Assembly: GCA_022846095.1 (NCBI GenBank) | Contig: AP025583.1 | Location: 1,798,001-1,862,000 of the forward strand | Direction: 5' to 3' | Source: Oscillospiraceae bacterium | Lineage (GTDB): Bacteria > Bacillota > Clostridia > Oscillospirales > Oscillospiraceae | Length of the DNA: 64,000 nucleotides | Shown: in pieces, positions 18,124-26,851 of the stretch | How positions within the stretch are numbered: position 1 is the stretch's first letter | Layout of the letters: each line of letters opens with the position of its first letter | Translations under genes and position numbers: made by a program | Notes under the pieces: model-generated | Told to the model about the DNA's origin: nothing | Databases searched by the model: none | The model's input: the letters and a program-made list of their open reading frames with translations, nothing else

Positions 18124-18139
18124 GGATTGAAAACGGTTC

Positions 18140-18179
18140 AAAAAGCGCGTGCAGAACTCAATCTGTACGCGCTTTTTTT
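18140..18179 (+). terminator. Rho-independent terminator
   Basis: AAAAAGCGCGTGCAGA / TCTGTACGCGCTTTTTTT forms a 12-bp core stem with one G-U pair and a T run. Confidence 0.88.
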
Positions 18180-18229
18180 GAACCCCAGAGAGGCCCCCGC
18201 GCGTCTAGTGGTAGGAAGGATATGAGAGG

Positions 18230-18349
18230 ATGGATTTGGTGCGCAGGGCGCGGGCGGAGCTCATGCTCTGCTTCAACCGCCTGGTGGATCCCGCCCAGGT
18301 GTCCGCCGTGGTGGTGGACGGCACGGTATATCCAGTCTTGACTGAATAG
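18230..18349 (+). CDS. Possible small protein in the argG upstream region
   Basis: A 39-residue frame, MDLVRRARAELMLCFNRLVD and on, with protein-like composition and a GGAAGGA-like ribosome site 10 bp upstream. Its N-terminal half (charged helix, then FNRLVDPAQV) weakly recalls DUF2508/YaaL-type small proteins, of which it could be a truncated remnant. A competing frame starting at 18222 has an unnatural tryptophan- and proline-rich composition. It lies before the argG promoter, so it would not be part of the argG transcript. Treat it as tentative. Confidence 0.25.
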   Translation: MDLVRRARAELMLCFNRLVDPAQVSAVVVDGTVYPVLTE

Positions 18350-18384
18350 TATGCATATACTTGTGGAATATATCCATAAAAATC

Positions 18385-18417
18385 GGGGACAATTCGCATA
18401 TTTATGCGAATTGCCCC
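18385..18417. promoter_or_regulatory. Palindrome abutting the argG -35 box
   Basis: Perfect 10-bp arms CAATTCGCAT / ATGCGAATTG (18390-18399 and 18404-18413) are extended by GGGG/CCCC with one bulged A. It directly touches the argG -35 box, so it may be an operator, ArgR being the obvious candidate, although it does not match the E. coli ARG box closely. Alternatively it is a terminator for upstream transcripts, but the following T run is interrupted (TTGCAATTTTT). AT-rich repeats with TGGAATATATCCA lie just upstream. Confidence 0.5.
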
Positions 18418-18446
18418 TTGCAATTTTTCCCTCGCCGTGGTAAACT
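18418..18446 (+). promoter_or_regulatory. Promoter of the arginine operon
   Basis: TTGCAA (18418-18423) and TAAACT (18441-18446) are 17 bp apart, 34 bp before the argG start. The ribosome site CGGAGG is at 18466-18471. Confidence 0.65.
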
Positions 18447-18480
18447 GTGACCAACATAAAAGCAACGGAGGTTTTACATC

Positions 18481-19695
<1,215 letters not shown>

Positions 19696-19710
19696 CTCAA
19701 ACCATCCCAG

Positions 19711-19737
19711 ACAGGGGCGGCCGCCGGCCGCCCCTGT
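19711..19737. other. GC-rich hairpin between argG and argH
   Basis: ACAGGGGCGGCC / GGCCGCCCCTGT gives 12-bp perfect arms with a 3-base loop. No T run follows, so it is not a standard terminator. It may protect the argG mRNA end or mark a processing site. Confidence 0.6.
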
Positions 19738-19762
19738 TGCAGAACAATGAGGTGAACCGTAC

Positions 19763-21148
19763 ATGAAATTATGGGCCGGACGGTTTCAGAAGGAAACCGA
19801 CACCCTGGTAAACGACTTTAACTCCTCCATCTCCTTCGACGCGCGGCTGTACCGGGAGGACATCGCGGGCTCCATCGCCCACGCGGCCATGCTGGGCAGG
19901 CAGGGCATTATCGAGCCCCACGAGGCCGAGAAAATCATCGAGGGCCTCCAGGCCATACTGGCCGACGTGGAGGCCGGACAGGTGGAGTTCTCGCTGGAGA
20001 ACGAGGACATCCACATGAACGTGGAGACCATCCTCACCCAGCGCATCGGCGACACGGGCAAGCGCCTGCACACCGCCCGCAGCCGCAACGACCAGGTGGC
20101 GGTGGACTTCCGCCTCTTCGTCAAGAAGGAGATCCCCGTGATCACCGGCCAGCTTCTGGCCCTGGAGCGGGTGCTCATTAAGAAGGCCAGGGCCAACCTG
20201 GAGACCGTCATGCCCGGCTATACCCACCTCCAGCGGGCCCAGCCCACCACCTTCGCCCACTACATGATGGCCTACGCCAACATGTTGCGCCGGGACATCA
20301 CCCGCCTGGAGGACTGCATGGAGCGCATGGACGAGTGCCCCCTGGGGGCGGGCGCCCTGGCCACCTCCACCTACGGCGTGGACCGCTTCCAGACCGCCCA
20401 GGCCCTGGGCTTCCGCAAGCCCACCGACAACTCCATGGACTCGGTCTCCGACCGGGACTTCGCCATTGAGTTCCTCTCCGCGTGCTCCATCCTCATGATG
20501 CACCTGTCCCGCTTCTCGGAGGAGATTATCCTGTGGTGCTCCTGGGAGTTCAAATTCGTGGAGCTGGACGACGCCTACTCCACCGGCTCCTCCATCATGC
20601 CCCAGAAGAAGAACCCCGACGTGGCCGAGCTGGTGCGGGGCAAGACCGGACGGGTGTACGGCTCCCTTATTACCCTGCTCACCGTCATGAAGGGCCTGCC
20701 CCTGGCGTATAACAAGGACATGCAGGAGGACAAGGAGCCCGTCTTCGACGCCATCGACACCGTGGAGATGTGCATCCCCGTCTTTACCGCCATGCTGGAC
20801 ACCCTCACCGTTAAGGAGAAGAACATGCACCGGGCGGCCTCCGGCGGGTTCATCAACGCCACCGACTGCGCCGACTACCTGGTGAAGAAGGGCATGCCCT
20901 TCCGGGAGGCCTACATGATCGTGGGCCGGCTGGTCAACATGTGCATCAGGGCGGGGGAGACGCTGGACACCCTGCCGCTGAAGGACTTCCGCGCGGTCTC
21001 CTCCGCCTTTGACGCGGACGTGTACCAGGCCCTGGAGCTCAAGACCTGCGTCAACGGCCGCAAGGTCTACGGCGGGCCGGCCAAGGAGGCCGTGGAGCGG
21101 CAGATCGCCAGCATTGAGCAGTTTGTAGAGGAGAGGGTACCGGTATGA
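19763..21148 (+). CDS. argH: Argininosuccinate lyase
   Basis: A 461-residue enzyme of the fumarase/aspartase superfamily that splits argininosuccinate to arginine and fumarate. The signature GSSIMPQKKNPD, the SRNDQVAVDFRL segment and the TVMPGYTHLQRAQP region are intact. The final 26 codons (from 21070) are repeated in diverged form at 21289-21360 after a 140-bp insertion, so this gene has a replaced 3' end. Its TGA overlaps an ATG at 21145 that opens a 71-codon bridge frame running to the argC start. Confidence 0.98.
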   Translation: MKLWAGRFQKETDTLVNDFNSSISFDARLYREDIAGSIAHAAMLGRQGIIEPHEAEKIIEGLQAILADVEAGQVEFSLENEDIHMNVETILTQRIGDTGKRLHTARSRNDQVAVDFRLFVKKEIPVITGQLLALERVLIKKARANLETVMPGYTHLQRAQPTTFAHYMMAYANMLRRDITRLEDCMERMDECPLGAGALATSTYGVDRFQTAQALGFRKPTDNSMDSVSDRDFAIEFLSACSILMMHLSRFSEEIILWCSWEFKFVELDDAYSTGSSIMPQKKNPDVAELVRGKTGRVYGSLITLLTVMKGLPLAYNKDMQEDKEPVFDAIDTVEMCIPVFTAMLDTLTVKEKNMHRAASGGFINATDCADYLVKKGMPFREAYMIVGRLVNMCIRAGETLDTLPLKDFRAVSSAFDADVYQALELKTCVNGRKVYGGPAKEAVERQIASIEQFVEERVPV

Positions 21149-21288
21149 CGGGCCGCGGCAGACCCCGCGCCGGGTGGCGCGTAACAAGCGTTTTGCACAG
21201 CAAAACCTTGATGCCGGGCGAACTGAGTTCGCCCGCGCAGATGAGATGGAAAGGGGCTCCCGCGGGGCCTGCCCCGTGGGGAGGCTGC
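21149..21288 (+). repeat. Body of a gene-3'-end insertion element (argH copy)
   Basis: These 140 bp separate the argH gene from a second copy of its 3' tail. Recognisable blocks in order are CCCCGCGCC-GG-GGCGCGT (an inverted pair), CAAGCGTTTT, CAAAACCTTGA, and the hairpin GCGAACTGAGTTCGC, followed by GC-rich sequence. The same blocks in the same order and orientation relative to the gene occur behind truA (43002 down to 42867). There is no protein signature. A frame from ATG 21145 crosses it and ends at 21360. Confidence 0.75.
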
Positions 21289-21360
21289 GGCGGGCCGGCC
21301 AAGGAGGCGGTCGAGCGGCAGATCGCCAATATCGAGGCGTTTGTGGAGGCACGGACATAG
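21289..21360 (+). pseudogene. Ghost 3' end of argH
   Basis: It encodes GGPAKEAVERQIANIEAFVE and three more residues, then TAG. This matches the argH C-terminus but differs at several codons, many of them silent (GCC/GCG, GTG/GTC, ATT/ATC, GTA/GTG). Its TAG shares a base with the argC GTG and it holds the argC ribosome site GGAGG (21345-21349). It therefore looks like the original end of argH in this operon, cut off by the inserted unit. Confidence 0.8.
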
Positions 21361-22298
21361 TGGGAAAGCCTATCATTTATATCGACGGGCAGGAGGGCAC
21401 CACCGGCCTGCAGATCTATGAGCGGCTGGGGCGGCGGGAGGACATCGAGCTGCTGCACATCGACCCTGACAAGCGAAAAGACTTGTCGGAGCGGAAGCGC
21501 CTGCTCAACGCCGCGGACCTGGTCTTTCTGTGCCTGCCGGACGAAGCCGCGGTGGAGGCGGTGGGGCTGATAGAGAACGATCACACCCGGGTCATCGACG
21601 CCTCCACCGCCCACCGCACCGCGCCGGGCTGGGTGTACGGCTTCCCGGAGCTCTACAAAAAGCCCGGGGAAACCATTGGGACGGCGCGGTTTGTGGCAAA
21701 TCCGGGCTGCCACGCCACCGGCTTTCTGGCCTGCGCCGCGCCGCTGGTGTCCCTGAACATCCTGCCGAAGGACTACCCTCTCACCGTCTTTTCCCTCACC
21801 GGCTACTCCGGGGGCGGGAAGAAGATGATCGCGGAGTACGAGAGCGAGGATAAAGGAAAAGAACTTTACAGCCCGCGGCTCTACGGCACCGGCCTGAAGC
21901 ACAAGCACCTGCCCGAGATGCAGAAGATCGCCGGGCTGGACCGGCCCCCGGTGTTCTGCCCGGTGGTGGACGACTACTACAAGGGTATGGCCACCACGGT
22001 GATGCTCCACAACCGCTACCTGCTGGGCCAGCCCACCGCGTGGGAGCTGAGTTTGATGCTGGGGGCGTGGTACGCGGGACAGCCCCTGGTGGCGGTGTCC
22101 TACGGGGAGCAGGCCCCCATGCTGGCGGCCAACACCCTGGCGGGGACCGACCGGCTGGAGATCACCGTCTGCGGCCACGAGGACCAGAGCATCATCACCG
22201 CACGGTTTGACAACCTGGGCAAGGGCGCCTCCGGCGCGGCGGTACAGAATATGAACCTGATGCTGGGCTTCGGCATGACCGAGGGCCTGGCGCTGTAA
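21360..22298 (+). CDS. argC: N-acetyl-gamma-glutamyl-phosphate reductase (short type)
   Basis: A 312-residue enzyme that reduces N-acetylglutamyl phosphate with NADPH. It starts MGKPIIYIDGQEGTTGLQI, typical of the short ArgC class, and has the catalytic cysteine at residue 117 in FVANPGCHATG. The GTG at 21360 is chosen because GGAGG lies 10 bp upstream and it gives the usual N-terminus. The longer open frame upstream runs through the repeat element in the wrong frame for either argH tail and is not coding. Confidence 0.95.
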   Translation: MGKPIIYIDGQEGTTGLQIYERLGRREDIELLHIDPDKRKDLSERKRLLNAADLVFLCLPDEAAVEAVGLIENDHTRVIDASTAHRTAPGWVYGFPELYKKPGETIGTARFVANPGCHATGFLACAAPLVSLNILPKDYPLTVFSLTGYSGGGKKMIAEYESEDKGKELYSPRLYGTGLKHKHLPEMQKIAGLDRPPVFCPVVDDYYKGMATTVMLHNRYLLGQPTAWELSLMLGAWYAGQPLVAVSYGEQAPMLAANTLAGTDRLEITVCGHEDQSIITARFDNLGKGASGAAVQNMNLMLGFGMTEGLAL

Positions 22299-22312
22299 GG
22301 GGAGGAACGGAC

Positions 22313-23533
22313 ATGAAAGAGATACAGGGCGGCGTGACCGCCCCCAAGGGCTTCACCGCCGCGGGCGTCCACTGCGGGGTGAAGAAGGGCTCCAGCCCGG
22401 ACAAGAACGATCTGGCCCTCATCCTGTCGGAGCGGGAGTGCGCCGCCGCCGCCACCTACACCATGAACCGGGTGAAGGCGGCCCCCATCTACGTGACCAT
22501 GGAGCACCTGGAGGACGGCGCGGCCTGGGGCGTGGTGGCCAACTCCGGCAACGCCAACGCCTGCGCCCCCCAGAGCCACGAGAACGCCCAGGCCATGTGC
22601 CGGTACGCCGCCGCGGCCACGGGCCGCAGGGCGGGGGACTTCGTGGTGGCCTCCACCGGCGTCATCGGCCAGACCATCAACATCTCCGCCATCGAGCAGG
22701 GACTTCCGGCGTGCGCCAAGGCCCTGTCCAAGGACGGCTCCGACGCGGCGGCCCGCGCCATCATGACCACCGACACCGAGAAGAAGGAGGCCGCGGTGTC
22801 CTTCACCCTGGGGGGCAAGACCGTGACCATCGGGGCCATCGCCAAGGGCTCGGGTATGATCCACCCCAACATGGGCACCATGCTCTGCTTTATCACCAGC
22901 GACTGCGCCATTACCCACGAGATGCTCACCGAGGCCCTCCACGAGGTGGTGCCCCGCACCTTCAACCGGGTGACGGTGGACGGCGACACCTCCACCAACG
23001 ACATGTGCGCGGCGCTCTGCAACGGCATGGCGGAAAACCCGCTGGTGGAGTGGAAGGACGACAACTACACCGTCTTTGTCAAGGCCCTGCGCGCCCTGTG
23101 CGAGAGCCTGGCCCGGAAGATCGCCGGGGACGGCGAGGGGGCCACCCGCCTGGTGACCTGCCGCGTCAGCCAGGCCAGGAGCGAGGAGAGTGCCGAGCGC
23201 CTGGCCAAGGCGGTGGTGGGCTCCCCCCTGGTGAAGGCCGCCATGTTCGGGGCCGACGCCAACTGGGGCAGGGTGCTGTGCGCCATGGGGTACTCCAAAG
23301 CCCCCTTCCGCCCCGAGTACGTGGACGTAAAGTTCTGCTCCGCCGCCGGCGAGGTGCTGGTGTGTGAGCAGGGGGCGGGGCTGGACTTCGACGAGGAGGC
23401 GGCCAAGAGCATTCTGACCCGAGACGAGGTGGTCATCGACGTGTGCCTACACGAGGGGGAGCACGAGGCCTCCTGCTGGGGCTGCGATCTGACCTACGAC
23501 TATGTGAAGATCAACGGCGACTACAGGACTTAA
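22313..23533 (+). CDS. argJ: Bifunctional glutamate N-acetyltransferase / ornithine acetyltransferase
   Basis: A 406-residue Ntn-type enzyme that recycles the acetyl group from acetylornithine to glutamate, making the arginine pathway cyclic. The self-cleavage region is KGSGMIHPNMGTML; the new N-terminal nucleophile would be Thr189, with Gly188 in place of the more common Ala. FVVASTGVIGQ and DGDTSTNDM motifs are present. No argE or argA is seen, which fits the cyclic route. The stop codon TAA lies inside an AT-rich dispersed repeat. Confidence 0.96.
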   Translation: MKEIQGGVTAPKGFTAAGVHCGVKKGSSPDKNDLALILSERECAAAATYTMNRVKAAPIYVTMEHLEDGAAWGVVANSGNANACAPQSHENAQAMCRYAAAATGRRAGDFVVASTGVIGQTINISAIEQGLPACAKALSKDGSDAAARAIMTTDTEKKEAAVSFTLGGKTVTIGAIAKGSGMIHPNMGTMLCFITSDCAITHEMLTEALHEVVPRTFNRVTVDGDTSTNDMCAALCNGMAENPLVEWKDDNYTVFVKALRALCESLARKIAGDGEGATRLVTCRVSQARSEESAERLAKAVVGSPLVKAAMFGADANWGRVLCAMGYSKAPFRPEYVDVKFCSAAGEVLVCEQGAGLDFDEEAAKSILTRDEVVIDVCLHEGEHEASCWGCDLTYDYVKINGDYRT

Positions 23534-23637
23534 TTGATAATTGATAATGGATAATTGATAATTGAGAATGAGGGGCGCTGCCGGAGGCTCCCGCACCTGG
23601 GCTGATTCTCAAGTCTCAAGTATCAATTCTTAATTGG
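23531..23637. repeat. AT-rich dispersed repeat (ATAATTGA family), copy 1
   Basis: Tandem TTGATAATTGATAATGG-type units are followed by GAGAATG, a GC-rich centre, then the inverse ATTCTCAAG...TATCAATTCTTAATT. The inverted ends make it MITE-like. It supplies the argJ stop codon and ends just before the argB ribosome site. A second copy lies at 45473-45558. Confidence 0.7.
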
Positions 23638-23647
23638 AGGAGCGACC

Positions 23648-24502
23648 ATGTCCTATTCCCACGTGGAGCGGGCCAACGTCCTGGCTGAGGCCCTGCCCTA
23701 TATCCAAAAATACAGCGGCAAGACCGTGGTGGTGAAGTACGGCGGCAACGCCATGATCTCGGAGGAGTTGCGCCGGGCCGTCATCTCGGACATCATCCTG
23801 CTCCACCTGGTGGGCCTGCGGGTGGTGGTGGTCCACGGCGGCGGGCCGGAGATCACCGAGATGCTGGGCAGGATCGGCAAGGAGTCCCGGTTTGTGGACG
23901 GCCTGCGCTACACCGACGGGGAGACCATGGACATCGTGCAGCAGATCCTCTGCGGCAAGGTGAACAAGAACCTGGTGGCCACCCTCAACCGCATGGGGGG
24001 CAAGGCCATCGGCCTGTGCGGCATGGACGCGGGGCTCTTCCAGGCAAAGGAGCTGGACCCCAAATACGGCCTGGTGGGGGAGATCACCGGGGTGGACCCC
24101 GCCCTGGTGGTGGACTGCCTGGAGGACGGGTACATCCCCGTCGTCTCCACGGTGGCCCAGGGCGTGGACGCGGACACGGCCTACAACGTCAACGCCGACA
24201 CCGCCGCCGCCAAGCTGGCCACCGCCCTGCACGCGGAGAAGCTCATCCTGCTCACCGACGTGCGGGGCCTGCTGCGGGACCCGAGGGACGAGGACACCCT
24301 TATCCCGGTGGCTGAGCTCTCCCAGGTGCCGGGGCTGATCAAGGACGGGGTGATCAAGGGGGGCATGATCCCCAAGGTGGACTGCTGCGTGGAGGCGGTG
24401 CGCTCTGGATTAAAGAGCGCGGTCATCCTGGACGGGCGGATCCCCCACTCCATCCTCATCGAGCTTTTGAGCGACGAGGGCATCGGCACCCTAATATGCT
24501 AA
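23648..24502 (+). CDS. argB: Acetylglutamate kinase
   Basis: A 284-residue amino-acid kinase that phosphorylates N-acetylglutamate, the usual point of arginine feedback. It has VVVKYGGNAM near the N-terminus, VVVVHGGGPEITEML for the substrate loop, and the C-terminal GGMIPKVDCCVEAV that places the ATP. An N-terminal helix of about 20 residues precedes the fold, as in arginine-sensitive hexameric forms. GGAGGAG lies 7 bp before the ATG. Confidence 0.97.
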   Translation: MSYSHVERANVLAEALPYIQKYSGKTVVVKYGGNAMISEELRRAVISDIILLHLVGLRVVVVHGGGPEITEMLGRIGKESRFVDGLRYTDGETMDIVQQILCGKVNKNLVATLNRMGGKAIGLCGMDAGLFQAKELDPKYGLVGEITGVDPALVVDCLEDGYIPVVSTVAQGVDADTAYNVNADTAAAKLATALHAEKLILLTDVRGLLRDPRDEDTLIPVAELSQVPGLIKDGVIKGGMIPKVDCCVEAVRSGLKSAVILDGRIPHSILIELLSDEGIGTLIC

Positions 24503-24522
24503 GCGAACAGGAGGCGCAAGCA

Positions 24523-25710
24523 ATGGATCACAAGCAGCTCAAGCAGCTGGACCAGTCCTGCGTGATGCAGACCTACGGCCGATTCGACGTGGACATCGAC
24601 CACGGCAGCGGGGCCACGCTCTACGACCTGGCGGGCAATGAGTACATCGACTTTACCTCCGGCATCGGCGTGTGCTCGGTGGGCTACGCCAACCCCAAGT
24701 GGCTGGAGGCTATTACGGCCCAGGCGGCCAAGCTGGGGCACATCTCCAACCTCTTCTACTCCCAGCCCTGCGCCGAGCTGGCCCAGAAGCTGTGCGAGCG
24801 CTCGGGCATGGCCTGCGCCTTCTTCGCCAACTCCGGCGCGGAGAGCAACGAGGGGATTATCAAGCTGGCCCGCAAGTACAGCTTTGACAAGTACGGCAAG
24901 GGGCGGGGCACCGTGCTCACCCTGAAAAACTCCTTCCACGGCCGCACCCTGGCCACCCTGACCGCCACGGGGCAGGACGTGTTCCACAACTACTTTTTCC
25001 CCTTCCCGGACGGCTTCCGCTACGCCGAGGCGGGCAGCATCGACAGCGTGAACGCCGCCGCCGGGCACGACGTGTGCGCCGTGCTGCTGGAGCTGGTGCA
25101 GGGGGAGGGGGGCGTGCTCCCCATGGACCGGGCGTTCGTCCATAACCTGGCGGTGCTGTGCGCGGAGCGGGACTGGCTGCTGCTGGTGGACGAGGTGCAG
25201 ACCGGCGTGGGCCGGACGGGCACCCTCTTCGCCTTCCAGCAGTACGGCATCCTGCCCGACGCGGTGTCCTTCGCCAAGGGCATCGCGGGGGGCCTGCCCA
25301 TGGGCGGCTTCCTGGCGGGGGACCGCTGCCGCGCGGTGCTGGGCCCCGGCACCCACGCCACCACCTTCGGCGGCAACCCCATCTGCTCCGCCGCCGCCTG
25401 CGCGGTGCTGGATCAGCTGGACGAGGACACCCTGGCCTCCGTTAAGGAGAAGGGGACCTACATCCGCCGGCGGATTGAGGAGATGCGCCTGCCCTGCCTG
25501 GGGGCCACCCGGGGCCTGGGGCTGATGATCGGGATTGAGGTGAAGGGGCGGCGCAGCAATAAGGAGCTGGCGGATCTGCTGATCCACAGCGGCCTGCTGG
25601 TGCTGACGGCGGGGCCGGCCCTGCGGCTGCTGCCGCCGCTGACCATCACCATGGAGGAGATCGACAGGGGATTGACCATCCTGCAAGACACACTGAAGGA
25701 GGAAGCGTAA
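24523..25710 (+). CDS. argD: Acetylornithine aminotransferase
   Basis: A 395-residue class III PLP aminotransferase that moves an amino group from glutamate to N-acetylglutamate semialdehyde. Key segments are FFANSGAESNEGIIKLARKY, FHGRTLATL, LLVDEVQTGVGRTG and the PLP lysine in VSFAKGIAGGLPMG. The ATG at 24523 has AGGAGG 9 bp upstream; an earlier ATG at 24496 overlaps argB and lacks a site. It follows argB by 20 bp. Confidence 0.96.
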   Translation: MDHKQLKQLDQSCVMQTYGRFDVDIDHGSGATLYDLAGNEYIDFTSGIGVCSVGYANPKWLEAITAQAAKLGHISNLFYSQPCAELAQKLCERSGMACAFFANSGAESNEGIIKLARKYSFDKYGKGRGTVLTLKNSFHGRTLATLTATGQDVFHNYFFPFPDGFRYAEAGSIDSVNAAAGHDVCAVLLELVQGEGGVLPMDRAFVHNLAVLCAERDWLLLVDEVQTGVGRTGTLFAFQQYGILPDAVSFAKGIAGGLPMGGFLAGDRCRAVLGPGTHATTFGGNPICSAAACAVLDQLDEDTLASVKEKGTYIRRRIEEMRLPCLGATRGLGLMIGIEVKGRRSNKELADLLIHSGLLVLTAGPALRLLPPLTITMEEIDRGLTILQDTLKEEA

Positions 25711-25711
25711 G

Positions 25712-26632
25712 ATGAAAAAAGACCTGCTCAAGCTGCTCGACCTGTCCCGGGAGGACATCACCAGGATCCTCAACGAGGGCGACCAGATGAAGTACAACCA
25801 GAAGCACGGCCTGACCCACAACTACCTCCAGGGCAAGACCCTGGCCATGATTTTTGAGAAGAACTCCACCCGCACCCGCGTCTCCTTTGAAAACGGCATG
25901 TACCAGCTGGGCGGCCACGCCCTCTTCCTCTCCGGCAAGGAGAGCCAGATCGGCCGGGGCGAGCCCATCGAGGACACCGCCCGGGTCCTGGCGCGGTACT
26001 GCGACGGTATCATGATCCGCACCTACGGCCAGGCGGAGGTGGAGCAGCTGGCCAAGTACGCCTCCATCCCCGTCATCAACGGCCTGACCGACTTCGCCCA
26101 CCCCTGCCAGGTGCTGGCCGACCTGATGACCGTCCGGGAGAAGATGAGCCGCCTGGAGGGCCTGAAGCTCTGCTTCATCGGCGACGGCAACAACATGGCC
26201 AACTCCCTCATTGTGGGCGGCCTGAAGTGCGGCATGGACGTGTCCGTGGCCTGCCCCGAGGGCTACGATCCCGACCAGAAGGTGCTGGACTTCGCCAAGA
26301 CCGTGACCGGCTGCAAGTTTGAGCTGTGCCGCAGGCCCGAGGAGGCCGCCGTGGACGCCGATGTGGTGATCACCGACGTGTGGGCCTCCATGGGCCAGGA
26401 GGGCGAGAAGGAGAAGCGGGAGAAGGCATTCGCGGGCTACCAGGTCAACGAGGCGCTGATGGCCCTGGCCCACCCCGGCGCCATGGTGCAGCACTGCCTG
26501 CCCGCCCACAAGGGGGAGGAGATCTCCGCCGAGACTTTTGAAAAGCACGCCGACGAGATTTTTGAGGAGGCGGAGAACCGCCTCCACGCCCAGAAGGCGG
26601 TTCTGTACCTGCTGATGGGGGAGAACAAGTAA
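25712..26632 (+). CDS. argF: Ornithine carbamoyltransferase
   Basis: A 306-residue enzyme that forms citrulline from ornithine and carbamoyl phosphate. The carbamoyl phosphate loop is STRTRVSFE, the second is HPCQVLADL, and the ornithine loop is HCLPAHKGEE. Its start lies 1 bp past the argD stop, with GGAGG inside argD. It closes the arg operon, and a strong terminator follows at 26643. Confidence 0.97.
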   Translation: MKKDLLKLLDLSREDITRILNEGDQMKYNQKHGLTHNYLQGKTLAMIFEKNSTRTRVSFENGMYQLGGHALFLSGKESQIGRGEPIEDTARVLARYCDGIMIRTYGQAEVEQLAKYASIPVINGLTDFAHPCQVLADLMTVREKMSRLEGLKLCFIGDGNNMANSLIVGGLKCGMDVSVACPEGYDPDQKVLDFAKTVTGCKFELCRRPEEAAVDADVVITDVWASMGQEGEKEKREKAFAGYQVNEALMALAHPGAMVQHCLPAHKGEEISAETFEKHADEIFEEAENRLHAQKAVLYLLMGENK

Positions 26633-26642
26633 AAAAGCCAGT

Positions 26643-26675
26643 AAAAAGCGCGCGGCCGCAGGCCGCGCGCTTTTT
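26643..26675 (+). terminator. Terminator of the arginine operon
   Basis: The perfect 15-bp stem AAAAAGCGCGCGGCC / GGCCGCGCGCTTTTT has a 3-base loop. Confidence 0.93.
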
Positions 26676-26716
26676 GTATGTGCTGCTGAAAATTAGGTGG
26701 ATAAGGCGCACCCTGT

Positions 26717-26833
26717 CATTGCGAGGAGGCCCCGCGTGGCCGACGCGGCAATCCGTCCCATCCTCGTACCATAGGGGCCGATGCCCTCATCGGCCCGCTG
26801 CTCCTGGCCCGTAGGGGCGATTCACGAATCGCC
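26717..26833. repeat. Cluster of REP-like palindromes (families A and B)
   Basis: Three palindromes lie in the gap between argF and catalase: CATTGCGAGGAGG...CGGCAATCCGT (26717-26756), TAGGGGCCGATG...CATCGGCCCG (26772-26797), and GTAGGGGCGATTCACGAATCGCC (26811-26833). The first two recur in the same order and orientation at 63642-63675 and 63691-63716. No gene is seen in 26676-26851. Confidence 0.75.
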
Positions 26834-26851
26834 TGCCAGCCATCGTTCGTA

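Noticed and set aside
18385-18417. T-box or other arginine riboswitch before argG
   Set aside because: The structure lies upstream of the promoter rather than in the leader, and no T-box TGGNACC sequence is present.
19711-19737. Terminator between argG and argH
   Set aside because: The stem is strong but has no T run and lies within an otherwise continuous arg operon; recorded as a hairpin only.
21174-21359. N-terminal extension of ArgC
   Set aside because: The extension runs through the repeat element in another frame, has unlikely composition, and ArgC has a good GTG start at 21360 with its own ribosome site.
21145-21360. A separate 71-residue gene between argH and argC
   Set aside because: Its last third is the ghost argH tail and the rest is the repeat body. 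It is better explained as a bridge frame through an insertion, although it may be translated.
23531-23637. CRISPR-like array in the ATAATTGA repeats
   Set aside because: Units are short, AT-rich and unevenly spaced, with no spacers of regular length and no cas genes.
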